Part shown: positions 7,620 through 15,511 of the stretch, one piece after another
Numbering within the stretch: position 1 is the first letter of the stretch
Layout of the letters: every line of letters starts with the position of its first letter
Source of the DNA: Thermaceae bacterium
Lineage (GTDB): Bacteria > Deinococcota > Deinococci > Deinococcales > Marinithermaceae
DNA length: 32,036 nucleotides
Direction: 5' to 3'
Assembly: GCA_026984675.1 (NCBI GenBank)
Contig: JALSRQ010000149.1
Location: 1-32,036, forward strand
The notes under the pieces: generated by a model
What the model saw: only the letters and a program-made list of their open reading frames with translations
Database searches by the model: none
What the model was told of the DNA's origin: nothing
Made by a program: the position numbers and the translations under genes

Positions 7620-8662
7620 CGGCCCCCCCAGACCGCCCGCAGCACCTCGAAGAGGATCAGGGCGAAGATCCCCACCTCCACCGCCTGGGCCCGGGCGAAG
7701 TTCTGCTCCTCGGTGATCATCTGGTAGAGGCCGGAGAGGACCCCGAGCTTCTCGGCGGTGGCCCGGGAGAGCTCCATCGCGCCGTAGAGCTCGGCGGCGG
7801 CCTCGAGGACCCGGGCGTAGAAGAAGTCCTCGGTGATCCTCAGCGACTCGGCCAGCCGGGAGCGCACCTCGGTGACCTCGGCGTGGACCTGCATCAGCCG
7901 GCGGCGGATCCGCTCGTAGTGGCGGTAGCGCCAGGGGGCGTAGCGGGCGAGCTCCTCGGGGAGCTCCCGCAGGGCCCGGGCCAGCACCCGGTCGTAGTAG
8001 CCGAGCTCGAGGAGCTCGGCGTGAACGAACTCGACCAGGTCGGCGACGTCCCAGATCCCCTCCGAGTCGAAAAGCAGCACCCGCTCGAAGCCGAGCACGG
8101 CGAGGTCCTCCTCGGTGTAGGAAAACCGGTAGCGGGCGAGCCCCCGCTCCACCTCGGGGGCGAACCGCTCCCGCTCCCCCAGCACCAGTTCCGCGACCGG
8201 CAGGGTCTCGGCGAGGCGGCTGGCGGGGAGGGCAGGGTCGGTGCCGGCGAAGAAGAGGACCGCGAACTCCTCCTCGGCGGGCTCGGGAAAGGGGCCCTCG
8301 AGGGCGGCCCCCAGCTCCTCCCTGAGCCGGGCGAGCTCCCCCTCGAAGAACGCCCCCAGCCCGGGGTGCTCGGGGAGCGCCAGGGCCCGCTGGCGAAAGT
8401 CCACCAGGTCGAGCTCCGACCCCAGGTCGAGGACCAGCCGGAGGGCGACCACCCCGAAGGGGTAGAGCCGGGCCCAGAGGGTGCCGTCCTCCCCGGCGAA
8501 GCGCCGGGGCCCCAGGCGGAGCTCGGCGGGGGGCTCGCCGTAGCGCACCGGGCTGCGGGCCCGGCGGAGCCGGTAGCGGGGCAGGTCGGAGGCCCCCAGG
8601 TCGATCTCGTCGGCGACGTCAAAGAGGCGGTAGAGCGCGATCTTGGGCGCGTGCAGCCGCAT
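7616..8662 (-). CDS. RMND1/DUF155-like membrane-anchored protein
   Basis: 348 aa from ATG 8662, 2 nt after the rdgB stop. The central segment [16 protein letters not shown] resembles the YGVVV strand of the DUF155 (yeast RMD1/Sif2, human RMND1, E. coli YagE) family. The C-terminal third is helical and basic ([20 protein letters not shown]), includes [17 protein letters not shown] and [18 protein letters not shown], and ends in one membrane helix ([18 protein letters not shown]), the architecture of that family. The protein is divergent, so this is a best guess. The role is unknown; the coupling with rdgB and yraN suggests housekeeping. Confidence 0.55.
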   Translation of the reverse strand: MRLHAPKIALYRLFDVADEIDLGASDLPRYRLRRARSPVRYGEPPAELRLGPRRFAGEDGTLWARLYPFGVVALRLVLDLGSELDLVDFRQRALALPEHPGLGAFFEGELARLREELGAALEGPFPEPAEEEFAVLFFAGTDPALPASRLAETLPVAELVLGERERFAPEVERGLARYRFSYTEEDLAVLGFERVLLFDSEGIWDVADLVEFVHAELLELGYYDRVLARALRELPEELARYAPWRYRHYERIRRRLMQVHAEVTEVRSRLAESLRITEDFFYARVLEAAAELYGAMELSRATAEKLGVLSGLYQMITEEQNFARAQAVEVGIFALILFEVLRAVWGGR

Positions 8663-8664
8663 CG

Positions 8665-9276
8665 CTATTCCATCGGCTTGATCTCCCGGGGCGGGGGCCC
8701 GTGGGCCCAGGCCTCCCGGAGCGCCCGCATCGCCTTGCCCCGGTGGGAGTAGCGGGCCTTCTCGCCGGGGAGCATCTCGGCGAAGGTGCGGCCGGCCTCG
8801 GGGACGAAGAAGAGGGGGTCGTAGCCGAAGCCCAGGTGGCCCCGGGGGGCCTCGAGGATCAGCCCCTCGGTCTCGCCGCGGTAGACCTCGAGGTGGCCGT
8901 CGGGGTAGGCCAGCACCAGCACGGCGACGAAGCGGGCGGTGCGCTCCTCTAGGGGCACCCCCTTGAGCCGCTCGAGGAGGTAGAGGTTGCGGTCGAGGTC
9001 GCGGGTGTGGCCGCCGAAGCGGGCGGAGTAGACCCCGGGCTCGCCGCCGAGGGCGTCGACCTCCAGCCCGGAGTCGTCGGCCAGGGCCGGCAGGCCGGTT
9101 TGCTGGGCGGCCGACGCCGCCTTGAGCATGGCGTTGTCCTCGAAGCTCATGCCGGTCTCCTCGGGGGGGCGGTAGGGCCGCTCCGCCGGGGTGACGAACC
9201 GCCAGCCCAGGGGCCGGAGGCCCTTTTTGAGCTCGCCGAGCTTGCCGGGGTTGGTGGTGGCCAGAAAGACCCGCAT
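8665..9276 (-). CDS. rdgB: Non-canonical purine NTP pyrophosphatase (RdgB/HAM1/ITPase)
   Basis: 203 aa, ATG 9276, close to the family norm. All hallmark blocks are visible: FLATTNPGKLGELKKGL (phosphate-binding), ETGMSFEDNAMLKA, ADDSGLEVDALGGEPGVYSARFGG split over residues 80-103, GFGYDPLFF, and SHRGKAMRAL. It hydrolyses ITP, dITP and XTP to the monophosphates, cleaning damaged purines from the nucleotide pool. It heads an operon with the DUF155-like and YraN-like genes. A TAAGCT box ends 9 nt before the ATG and a purine run (GGGGGGAGG) directly abuts it, so the leader is very short. In many bacteria rdgB directly follows rph; here rph lies 2.9 kb away on the same strand. Confidence 0.95.
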   Translation of the reverse strand: MRVFLATTNPGKLGELKKGLRPLGWRFVTPAERPYRPPEETGMSFEDNAMLKAASAAQQTGLPALADDSGLEVDALGGEPGVYSARFGGHTRDLDRNLYLLERLKGVPLEERTARFVAVLVLAYPDGHLEVYRGETEGLILEAPRGHLGFGYDPLFFVPEAGRTFAEMLPGEKARYSHRGKAMRALREAWAHGPPPREIKPME

Positions 9277-9285
9277 CCTCCCCCC

Positions 9286-9291
9286 AGCTTA
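9286..9291 (-). promoter_or_regulatory. Possible -10 box (TAAGCT) of the rdgB operon
   Basis: TAAGCT on the minus strand, 9 nt before ATG 9276. It has the TANNNT form but slightly longer spacing than the other boxes in this window. Confidence 0.35.
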
Positions 9292-9309
9292 CCCACTTCC
9301 CCCGGGTGC

Positions 9310-9315
9310 TAAAGT
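9310..9315 (+). promoter_or_regulatory. -10 box (TAAAGT) of the GGDEF-EAL gene, leaderless type
   Basis: TAAAGT ends 7 nt before ATG 9323. It faces the rdgB box across only about 18 nt, so the two divergent promoters overlap in the 46-nt gap. Confidence 0.45.
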
Positions 9316-9322
9316 TTTGGGG

Positions 9323-11464
9323 ATGACCGCCGCGGTGGGTGGCCGTTCGCGCCGGCTCCTGGGGGTCGCGGCGGCGCTGGCCCTGGCCTTTTTCCTTCTC
9401 CGTCCCGAGCTGGCGCGGGCCCTCGGCGACGTGCACCTCTTGCTGGCGGCCCTCTGGCTGGCCCCCCTGGGCTGGCTGCTCGGGCCCTGGGGCGGGCTCG
9501 GGCTGGGGCTCGCGATGGTGCTGCCCCTGGCCCTCGCCGGCTACCGCGGGGCCGACCTCGTCGCCCTCACCCTGGGAGCGGCGGCGGTGACCGGGGCCGG
9601 CGGGTGGCTGCGCCGCCGCACCGACCTCTACCGCTTCCGCGAGCGGGCCCTCCGCCTCCTGGGGCGGGTGGGGCTCCTGGCCGCCCAGGCCAGGAGCGCC
9701 GGGGAGCTCCTCGAGGGCGCCGCCGAGGCCGCCGTCGCCGAGGGCGGCTACCTGCTGGCGATGATCTGGGACCGGGTGCCCGGCGGCTTCCGCCCCCGGG
9801 TCTGGCGGATCGCCGACCCCCGGTTCGCGATCGAGGAGGAGGCGGGGCGGCTCGTGATCCAGCGGAACGGCCGGCCGGTGCTCACCCTCGACCTCGCCGC
9901 CCTGGACTGGGGGAAAACCGCCGCCGGGCAGGCCCTCGCCCGCCAGGAAACCGTGATCACCGACGCCCGCCGGATGCGGGGCTACGCCTTCGGCGAGGCC
10001 GCCCGGGTGCTCGGCTACCGCACCGCCATCGCGGTGCCGATCGCCGACCGGGAGGAGGTGGTGGGGGCGCTGGCGGTGACCCACCCCGAGCCCAGCCGCT
10101 TCGCCCGTGAGGAGGCCGAGCTGGTGCGGGAGGTGGGGGCGCTTTTGGGCTCGGCGCTGGAGCGGCTCGCCCTCCGCGAGCGGCTCCGCTCCCAGGCGAT
10201 CACCGACGCCCTCACCGGGCTCCTGAACCGGCGGGGTTTTTTGGAGTGGGGCCGGGTCACGCTGGAAAACGCCGCCCGGCGGGGGCGGCCGATGGCCCTC
10301 CTCTACCTCGACCTCGACCGCTTCAAGGAGGTCAACGACGCCCGCGGCCACGAGGCCGGCGACCGCTTGCTGCTGGCGGTGGCCCAGCGGCTGGCCCGGG
10401 CGACCCGGAGCCGCGACCTCCTGGCCCGGCTGGGGGGCGACGAGTTCGCCGCCCTAATCGAGGCCGACCGCGAGGGCGCCGCGACCGTCGCCAAGCGGAT
10501 CCGCCAGGACCTGGCCCGGCCGGTCGCCCTAAACGGCGAGGAGGTGCGAACCGGCGCCAGCATCGGCATCGCCCTCTTCCCCGACGACGCCGAGAGCTTG
10601 GAGGAGCTCCTCCGCAAGGGCGACCTGGCGATGTACCGGGCCAAGCAGGAAGGGCTCGGGTTCGCCCTCTTCGACCCCAAGGACGACCGCGCGCTGAGGG
10701 GCCGGGTGGCCCTGGAACACGCCCTCCGGAAGGCCCTGGCCGAGGGGGGGATCCGGGCCTACTACCAGCCGGTGGTCGACCTCGAGGCCGGGCGGCTGGT
10801 CTACCTCGAGGCCCTGGCCCGCTGGCAGGCGCCGCCCTCCAGCTTTATCCCCCTGGCCGAGGAGATCGGGGTGATCTTCGAACTCGACCTCGCCATGCTG
10901 GAGAACGTCGTCGCCCAGCTGGTGCGCTGGGAGGCGGACGGCCGGGTGCTGGCGGCGGGGGTCAACCTCTCGCCGAAGACCCTGAACCACGAGGGGCTGC
11001 CCGCCCTGATCGAGGAGCGGCTCGCCCACCACGACCTCGCGCCCGCCCGGCTGGTCCTCGAGGTCACCGAGGCCGCCCTCCTCACCCCCCGGGGGGAGGC
11101 CCACCTCGCCGAGCTCCACCGGCTGGGGCTTCGCCTCGCGATCGACGACTTCGGTACCGGCTGCGCCTCGCTGGAACGGCTGACCGACCTGCCCTTCGAC
11201 TACCTCAAGATCCCCCGCACCTTCGTCCGGGAGGTGGCGGCCTCCCCGACCCGCTCGGCGGTGGTGGCGGGGATCGGCCACCTGGCCCGCCACCTGGGGG
11301 TGCGGGCGATCGCCGAGGGGGTGGAGGGGGCGGGGGAGGAGGCCCGCCTCCGCGAGCTCGGCCTGACCCTCGCCCAGGGGTTCCGCTACGCCGCCGCCAT
11401 GCCCCCCGAGGAGGTCCCCGGCTGGCTGGCCCGGTTCCCCGCCCGCCTCCGGAACCCCTCCTAG
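9323..11464 (+). CDS. Membrane GAF-GGDEF-EAL cyclic-di-GMP enzyme
   Basis: 713 aa from ATG 9323. Residues 11-95 hold about four hydrophobic helices. Residues about 105-285 look like a GAF-type sensor. The diguanylate cyclase domain (about 295-455) has an intact GGDEF at 371-375 and an intact inhibitory site RSRD (362-365) exactly five residues upstream, so synthesis of c-di-GMP with product inhibition is expected. The EAL domain (about 465-705) has EAL at 496-498, NLSPKTL, LEVTEAAL, DDFGTG, LK at 628-629 and AEGVE, but the aspartate of the KID motif is Pro631 (KIPRTF), which may impair phosphodiesterase activity. It lies between rdgB and rph on the opposite strand and is followed by a lipoprotein gene. 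The signal sensed is unknown. Confidence 0.92.
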   Translation: MTAAVGGRSRRLLGVAAALALAFFLLRPELARALGDVHLLLAALWLAPLGWLLGPWGGLGLGLAMVLPLALAGYRGADLVALTLGAAAVTGAGGWLRRRTDLYRFRERALRLLGRVGLLAAQARSAGELLEGAAEAAVAEGGYLLAMIWDRVPGGFRPRVWRIADPRFAIEEEAGRLVIQRNGRPVLTLDLAALDWGKTAAGQALARQETVITDARRMRGYAFGEAARVLGYRTAIAVPIADREEVVGALAVTHPEPSRFAREEAELVREVGALLGSALERLALRERLRSQAITDALTGLLNRRGFLEWGRVTLENAARRGRPMALLYLDLDRFKEVNDARGHEAGDRLLLAVAQRLARATRSRDLLARLGGDEFAALIEADREGAATVAKRIRQDLARPVALNGEEVRTGASIGIALFPDDAESLEELLRKGDLAMYRAKQEGLGFALFDPKDDRALRGRVALEHALRKALAEGGIRAYYQPVVDLEAGRLVYLEALARWQAPPSSFIPLAEEIGVIFELDLAMLENVVAQLVRWEADGRVLAAGVNLSPKTLNHEGLPALIEERLAHHDLAPARLVLEVTEAALLTPRGEAHLAELHRLGLRLAIDDFGTGCASLERLTDLPFDYLKIPRTFVREVAASPTRSAVVAGIGHLARHLGVRAIAEGVEGAGEEARLRELGLTLAQGFRYAAAMPPEEVPGWLARFPARLRNPS

Positions 11465-11520
11465 ACGGGGGCCGCCCCCGGGGCACATGTCCCCGAAGGG
11501 CCTTCCCATACTTTTTTTGC
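11465..11520 (+). terminator. GC-rich region with T7 tract, possible terminator after the GGDEF-EAL gene
   Basis: After the stop come short complementary runs (GGGGG/CCCCC and GGGG-CACATGT-CCCC near 11480-11494), then a run of seven T at 11512-11518. The T run is the only long one in the neighbourhood. The hairpin is imperfect and its distance to the T run is large, so this is a weak call; CATACT just before the T run could instead be a -10 element for the next gene. Confidence 0.3.
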
Positions 11521-11534
11521 GGAGGTGAAGCGCG

Positions 11535-12194
11535 ATGCGGGTAGCACGCTGGACCAAGGTCGTTGGGTTCCTCGCACTCCTCCTTACGCTCTCCGCCTGC
11601 GGCGGGCTGAACGCGCCCACCGCAATCTCGGGCGGCCACCTCCAGGGACGGATCGAAAACGGGTCGGGGAGCGCGAACAAACTGTACGCAATAGGCTACA
11701 GCTCCATTGATTCTTACGATCCCAAGCTTCTGGCGATCGCCGATATCAGGACCGACGGAAGCTTCTCGATCAACCTGGGCACGCCGGGTGAGGACGACCT
11801 GGTCTCGATCTCGAGCTTCCTCGATGGTCTGAACCTCACGGCGGACAACGGCAACGCCAAGCTCTACGGGGCCTTTTTGTATGTCGCGCAGGGCTCGTCG
11901 TCCTATGCCCTCTTCCTAGCCAGTAAAGATCCAAAGGATCTAAAAAACTTCCGCCCTGGCGACACCCTGAGCCCGATCCTGATACCCGGCGAGATGACCC
12001 CCTTAGTCAGCATCGTTTACGCCGACCAAAAGGTCACGCTCACTGGGGCGTATTACGGCATCGAGTTCAACGCCACCCTGGAAAAGGGATGGAACATTCT
12101 CCTCGCCACCAAGACCGAAGACGGCTGGAAGGTGACGGCCAAGAACCGAATTCCACCCGATCTCAGGTGGTTTATCTTCTACACTTCCGACTGA
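11535..12194 (+). CDS. Putative lipoprotein of unknown function
   Basis: 219 aa from ATG 11535, with a perfect GGAGGTGA at 11521-11528. A signal peptide ends in a lipobox (LTLSAC, Cys22), so the protein should be lipid-anchored outside the inner membrane. The mature part is rich in Ser, Gly, Asn, Thr and Tyr, looks beta-rich, and contains HLQGRIENGSGSANKLYAIGY and DGSFSINLGTPGEDD, reminiscent of carboxypeptidase-regulatory-like beta-sandwich repeats; I recognise no family with certainty. Base composition is visibly lower in GC than its neighbours (codons such as AAA, ATT, TAT, GAT occur freely), suggesting recent acquisition. Its last 16 nt overlap the 3' end of rph on the other strand. Confidence 0.8.
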   Translation: MRVARWTKVVGFLALLLTLSACGGLNAPTAISGGHLQGRIENGSGSANKLYAIGYSSIDSYDPKLLAIADIRTDGSFSINLGTPGEDDLVSISSFLDGLNLTADNGNAKLYGAFLYVAQGSSSYALFLASKDPKDLKNFRPGDTLSPILIPGEMTPLVSIVYADQKVTLTGAYYGIEFNATLEKGWNILLATKTEDGWKVTAKNRIPPDLRWFIFYTSD

Positions 12195-12904
12195 TCGCCC
12201 CGCAACCCCCGGTGGAGCTCGCGCACCAGGTCGGGGATGCGCCCCAGAGCGAGCTCCACCATCCTTTGGTAGACCGCCCGGGGCACCGGGCGGCCCTCGC
12301 CGCCGCCGTGCACCTCGATCACGTCGCCCTCGGCGGTGGCCACCACGGTGAGGTCGGCGTGGGCGTTCTCGTCCTCGACCTGGGTGGGATCGAGGAGGAT
12401 CCGGTCCTCCCCCTGCCAGACCACCCCCAAAGCGGCGAAGGGCAAAAGCGGCCAGTCGTCGAGCCGCCCCTCGCGCACCAGCCGGTCGAGGGCGAGCCAG
12501 AGCGCGGCGTAGCCCCCGAGCAGGCTGGCCACCCGGGTGCCGCCGTCGGCCTGGAGTACGTCGGCGTCGATCACCACCGTCTTTCCCGGGACCGCCTTGA
12601 GGTCGAGCGCGGCCCGGAAGGCCCGGCCCAAAAACCGCTGCACCTCCTGGGTGCGCCCCCCCAGCTTAAAGCGCTCCCGCTGGGTGCGGGTGCGGGTGGA
12701 GCGGGGCAAGAGGTTGTACTCGACCATCAACCAGCCCGATCGCCGGCCCACGTGCCGGGGCACCCCCTCGGCCAGGGTCGCCGCCGCCAGCACCCGGGTC
12801 TTTCCGAGCTCGACCAGCGCCGAGCCCTCGGCGTACTCGGCGTAGCCGGGGGTGATCCTAAGGGGCCGCATCTCCAGGGGTTCGCGACCGTCCCTCCGCG
12901 TCAC
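12179..12904 (-). CDS. rph: Ribonuclease PH
   Basis: 241 aa from GTG 12904. Recognisable blocks: TRRDGREPLEMRPLRI at the N-terminus, YAEGSALVELGKTRVLAAATL, the VEYNLLPRSTRTRTQRER phosphate/tRNA-binding loop, GRTQEVQRFLGRAFRAALDL, DADVLQADGGTRVASLLGGY, and the catalytic acidic region EDENAHADLTVVAT. It trims tRNA 3' ends phosphorolytically in the cytoplasm. The C-terminal half is somewhat divergent and Rrp41-like, but all expected blocks remain. TATCCT sits 7 nt before the start, suggesting a leaderless message. It normally neighbours rdgB, from which it is separated here by two opposite-strand genes. No terminator is visible at its 3' end, which overlaps the lipoprotein gene. Confidence 0.93.
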   Translation of the reverse strand: MTRRDGREPLEMRPLRITPGYAEYAEGSALVELGKTRVLAAATLAEGVPRHVGRRSGWLMVEYNLLPRSTRTRTQRERFKLGGRTQEVQRFLGRAFRAALDLKAVPGKTVVIDADVLQADGGTRVASLLGGYAALWLALDRLVREGRLDDWPLLPFAALGVVWQGEDRILLDPTQVEDENAHADLTVVATAEGDVIEVHGGGEGRPVPRAVYQRMVELALGRIPDLVRELHRGLRGDQSEV

Positions 12905-12911
12905 GCCGACC

Positions 12912-12917
12912 AGGATA
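12912..12917 (-). promoter_or_regulatory. -10 box (TATCCT) of rph, leaderless type
   Basis: TATCCT on the minus strand followed by 7 nt and GTG 12904; no ribosome-binding site is present in the spacer. Confidence 0.5.
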
Positions 12918-12938
12918 CGCCCCCGGCGGCCGGGCGCC

Positions 12939-12944
12939 TAGCAT
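12939..12944 (+). promoter_or_regulatory. -10 box (TAGCAT) of the binding-protein/two-component operon
   Basis: TAGCAT followed by 6 nt and ATG 12951. The short purine run in the spacer (AGGGG) could also act as a weak ribosome-binding site, so the leaderless reading is tentative. Confidence 0.4.
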
Positions 12945-12950
12945 AGGGGC

Positions 12951-13880
12951 ATGCGACGGCTGGCCTGGCTGCCCCTCCTCCTGCTGGCCGCCTGCCGGCC
13001 GGCCCCCCTTCCCCTGGTCGGGGTGCTGGTCTCCGGCCCCGGCCGCCTCGCCCGGGTGGCCGGCCTCGAGGAGGGCCTCAAGGCCTACCCCGAGCGGGCC
13101 CGCTTCCAAGTCTGCCAGGCCGCCACCAAAGCCGGGCTCGCCGCCTGCGCGCGGCGGCTGGAGGCGGCGGGGGCGACGGCGCTGGTGACGGTGGGCGGGG
13201 TCGAGACCCAGGCGGCGATCGCGGCCACCGGGCGGGTCCCGATCCTCTTCGTGGGCCTCGCCGCCAGCCTCGACTGGGGGTTCTTCCCCCGGCTCGACGC
13301 CCCCGGCGGCCGGGTGAGCGGGGTCGACAACGGCTACGCCGAGCTCGCCGGCAAGCGGCTGGAGTGGCTGGTCCGGGCCTGGCCCGAAACCCGGCGGGTG
13401 CTCGTCCTCTACCAGCCCGAGGTGGTGCCGACCCCGCGGGCGCTCAGGAACCTCCGCCGGGCGGCGGCGATCCTCGGGGTCGCGCTCGACCTTTTCCCCG
13501 CCTCCCGCCCCCAGGCGATCGCCGGCCTCGCCGAGCGCCTCGGGGCCCGACCGCCCGACGCCGCCCTCCTGCTCCCGAGCTTCGTCTGGGAAAACCACCT
13601 CGACCGGGTGCTCGCCACCTTGAACGCCGCCGGCGTCCCCCTGGTCGGCCTGAACCGCGAGGAGGTCGCCCGGGGCGCCGCCCTCGCCTACGGCGCCGGC
13701 AACCGGGACCTGGGCCGCCAGGCCGCCGGCATGCTGGCCCGGGTGCTGGCCGGCTACCCCATCGGCCGCCTGCCGGTGGAGCGGCCCGACCGGCCGCGCC
13801 TCACCCTGAACCGCCGGACCTGGGCGCGGCTCGGTCGGACGCCGGCGCCCCGGGTCGTCGATCTGGCGGAGGCCCCGTGA
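12951..13880 (+). CDS. ABC-substrate-binding-like lipoprotein, likely sensor partner
   Basis: 309 aa from ATG 12951. A short signal peptide ends in a lipobox (LLLAAC, Cys15). The mature protein has two alternating alpha/beta lobes, with VGVLVSGPGRL, ALVTVGGVETQAAIAATGRVPILFVGL and a GVDNGYAEL segment, matching the ABC_sub_bind family (periplasmic-binding-protein fold, TrpX-like). The second lobe has LLPSFVWENH and PLVGLNREEVARGAALAYG. No permease or ATPase gene is nearby. Instead the stop overlaps the start of a histidine kinase (GTGA), so it more likely captures a ligand and passes the signal to the kinase than feeds a transporter (inference from context). The ligand is unknown; aromatic or amino-acid-like ligands occur in the family. 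Confidence 0.8.
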   Translation: MRRLAWLPLLLLAACRPAPLPLVGVLVSGPGRLARVAGLEEGLKAYPERARFQVCQAATKAGLAACARRLEAAGATALVTVGGVETQAAIAATGRVPILFVGLAASLDWGFFPRLDAPGGRVSGVDNGYAELAGKRLEWLVRAWPETRRVLVLYQPEVVPTPRALRNLRRAAAILGVALDLFPASRPQAIAGLAERLGARPPDAALLLPSFVWENHLDRVLATLNAAGVPLVGLNREEVARGAALAYGAGNRDLGRQAAGMLARVLAGYPIGRLPVERPDRPRLTLNRRTWARLGRTPAPRVVDLAEAP

Positions 13881-15511
13881 GCCGGCTGGAGTACCGCTTC
13901 CTGCTGGCTGCCGCGGCGGCGGCGCTCCTGCCCCTGATGCTGGTCTGGGCGGCGGGCTGGCAGCTCGCCCGGGGGGCCTACCTCGAGGCCGCCCGGGCCC
14001 GGCTCGCCGGCACCGCCCTGGCCCTCGCCGCCCAACTGGAACGGCGGATCGCCGCCGAGGACGCGGTCTTGAAGAGCGTCTGCCGGCTGGCCGGCGACGA
14101 CCCCGCCTGGGCCGCCGAGGTGGCCCTCGCCGCCCTCGACGAGCTCGATGAGATCGAGGTCAACGGCCGCCTGGCCTCGCGGTTCCGGGTGGTCGGCCCG
14201 GGGGACGCCCTGCCCCCCGCCCCGGACGGGAGCGTGCGCGACGACGCCTGGGGCGAGCCGCTCCTTCGGCGCGCGACCGGGTGCGCCGGGGGACGGGTCC
14301 GGGCCGACCTCCGCCTGCGTCCGCTGCTGGCCCCGGTGGGGCGGGTGGGCGGCGGGCTCAGGGCCCGGCTCTTCGGCCCCGGGGGGCGGCTCCTGGCGCG
14401 CTCGGGTCCGGGGGGGCCGCCGGGCCGGTGGCTTTCCACCCGGAAGCGGCTCGCCAACGGCTGGCAGGTCGAGGTCGCCCTCCCCGAGCGCGCCCTGCTC
14501 GGCCCCCTCTACCGGGCCAACGCCGCCATGCTCGCCCTCCTCGCCCTGGCCCTCTTCGCCAGCGCCCTGCCGGGGGTCCGGCTCGGCCGCTCGCTGGCCC
14601 GGCCCCTGGGCCTGCTGGCGCGGGCGGCGGGGGACCTCGAGGCCGGCCGGCGACCGCCCCCGATCCCCGAGACCGGCCCCGAGGAGGCCCGCCGGGCGAT
14701 CCGGGCCTTCAACCGCATGGCCGAGGCCCAGGCCGCCCGCACCGAGGCCCTGGAGCAAGCGGTCAAGGCCCGCACCCACGAGCTCGCCCTGGCCCTGGCC
14801 AAGGCGCGGGCGGCGAACCGGGCCAAGACCCGCTTCCTGGCGGCGGTGAGCCACGAGCTCCGCACCCCCCTCACCAGCATCAAGGGCTACGCCAGCAGCC
14901 TTCGGAGCCCCGACGTGGACTGGAGCGAAGAGGAGCGCCGGGAGTTCCTGGCGGTGATCGAGGAGGAGGCCGACCGGCTGGCCCGCCGGGTCGACGACCT
15001 GCTCGACTTCGCCCGGGCCGAGCGGGGGGAGCTGGCGCTGGTGCCCGTGCCCCTGGACGCCGCCGCCTGGCTCCGGGCCCAGCTCCCGAGGCTCCGGGCC
15101 CTGGCCGCCGGGCACCCCCTCACCCTGGACCTCGACCCCCGCCTCCCGGTCCTGGCCGCCGACCCCGACCGGCTCTGGAGCCTGCTCGCCAACCTGGTGG
15201 AGAACGCCGCCCGGCACACCCCGCCGGGTACCCCGATCAAGGTCTGGGCCCGCCCCGCCCCCGGGGGGCTGGAGCTTGGGGTCGAGGACCGGGGGCCGGG
15301 GATCCCCGACGCCGAGAAGGAGCGGGTCTTCGAACCCTTCCACCGGCTCGACGACCGCCCCGGAGGGAGCGGGATCGGGCTGGCGGTGGCCCGGATGGTG
15401 GTCGAGGCCCACGGCGGGCGCGTCGCGATCGAGGACGCCCCAGAGGGGGGCACCCGGGTCCGGGTCTGGCTGCCCGCGGAGGGGAACGATGCGGATACTG
15501 GTGGTGGATGA
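13877..15511 (+). CDS. Membrane sensor histidine kinase
   Basis: 544 aa from GTG 13877, overlapping the previous stop by 4 nt. TM1 is at about 8-32, an external domain covers about 35-210, TM2 about 214-234, and HAMP about 235-287, followed by a short coiled coil. The HisKA H-box is FLAAVSHELRTPLTSIKGY with phospho-accepting His326. The ATPase domain shows the N box (LVENAARHTPPGT), G1 (VEDRGPGIPD), F box (VFEPFHRL) and G2 (GGSGIGLAV), so it looks fully functional. The external domain is poorly conserved and could bind the lipoprotein encoded just upstream. The 3' end overlaps the response regulator by 23 nt, an obvious cognate pair. Confidence 0.93.
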   Translation: MSRLEYRFLLAAAAAALLPLMLVWAAGWQLARGAYLEAARARLAGTALALAAQLERRIAAEDAVLKSVCRLAGDDPAWAAEVALAALDELDEIEVNGRLASRFRVVGPGDALPPAPDGSVRDDAWGEPLLRRATGCAGGRVRADLRLRPLLAPVGRVGGGLRARLFGPGGRLLARSGPGGPPGRWLSTRKRLANGWQVEVALPERALLGPLYRANAAMLALLALALFASALPGVRLGRSLARPLGLLARAAGDLEAGRRPPPIPETGPEEARRAIRAFNRMAEAQAARTEALEQAVKARTHELALALAKARAANRAKTRFLAAVSHELRTPLTSIKGYASSLRSPDVDWSEEERREFLAVIEEEADRLARRVDDLLDFARAERGELALVPVPLDAAAWLRAQLPRLRALAAGHPLTLDLDPRLPVLAADPDRLWSLLANLVENAARHTPPGTPIKVWARPAPGGLELGVEDRGPGIPDAEKERVFEPFHRLDDRPGGSGIGLAVARMVVEAHGGRVAIEDAPEGGTRVRVWLPAEGNDADTGGG

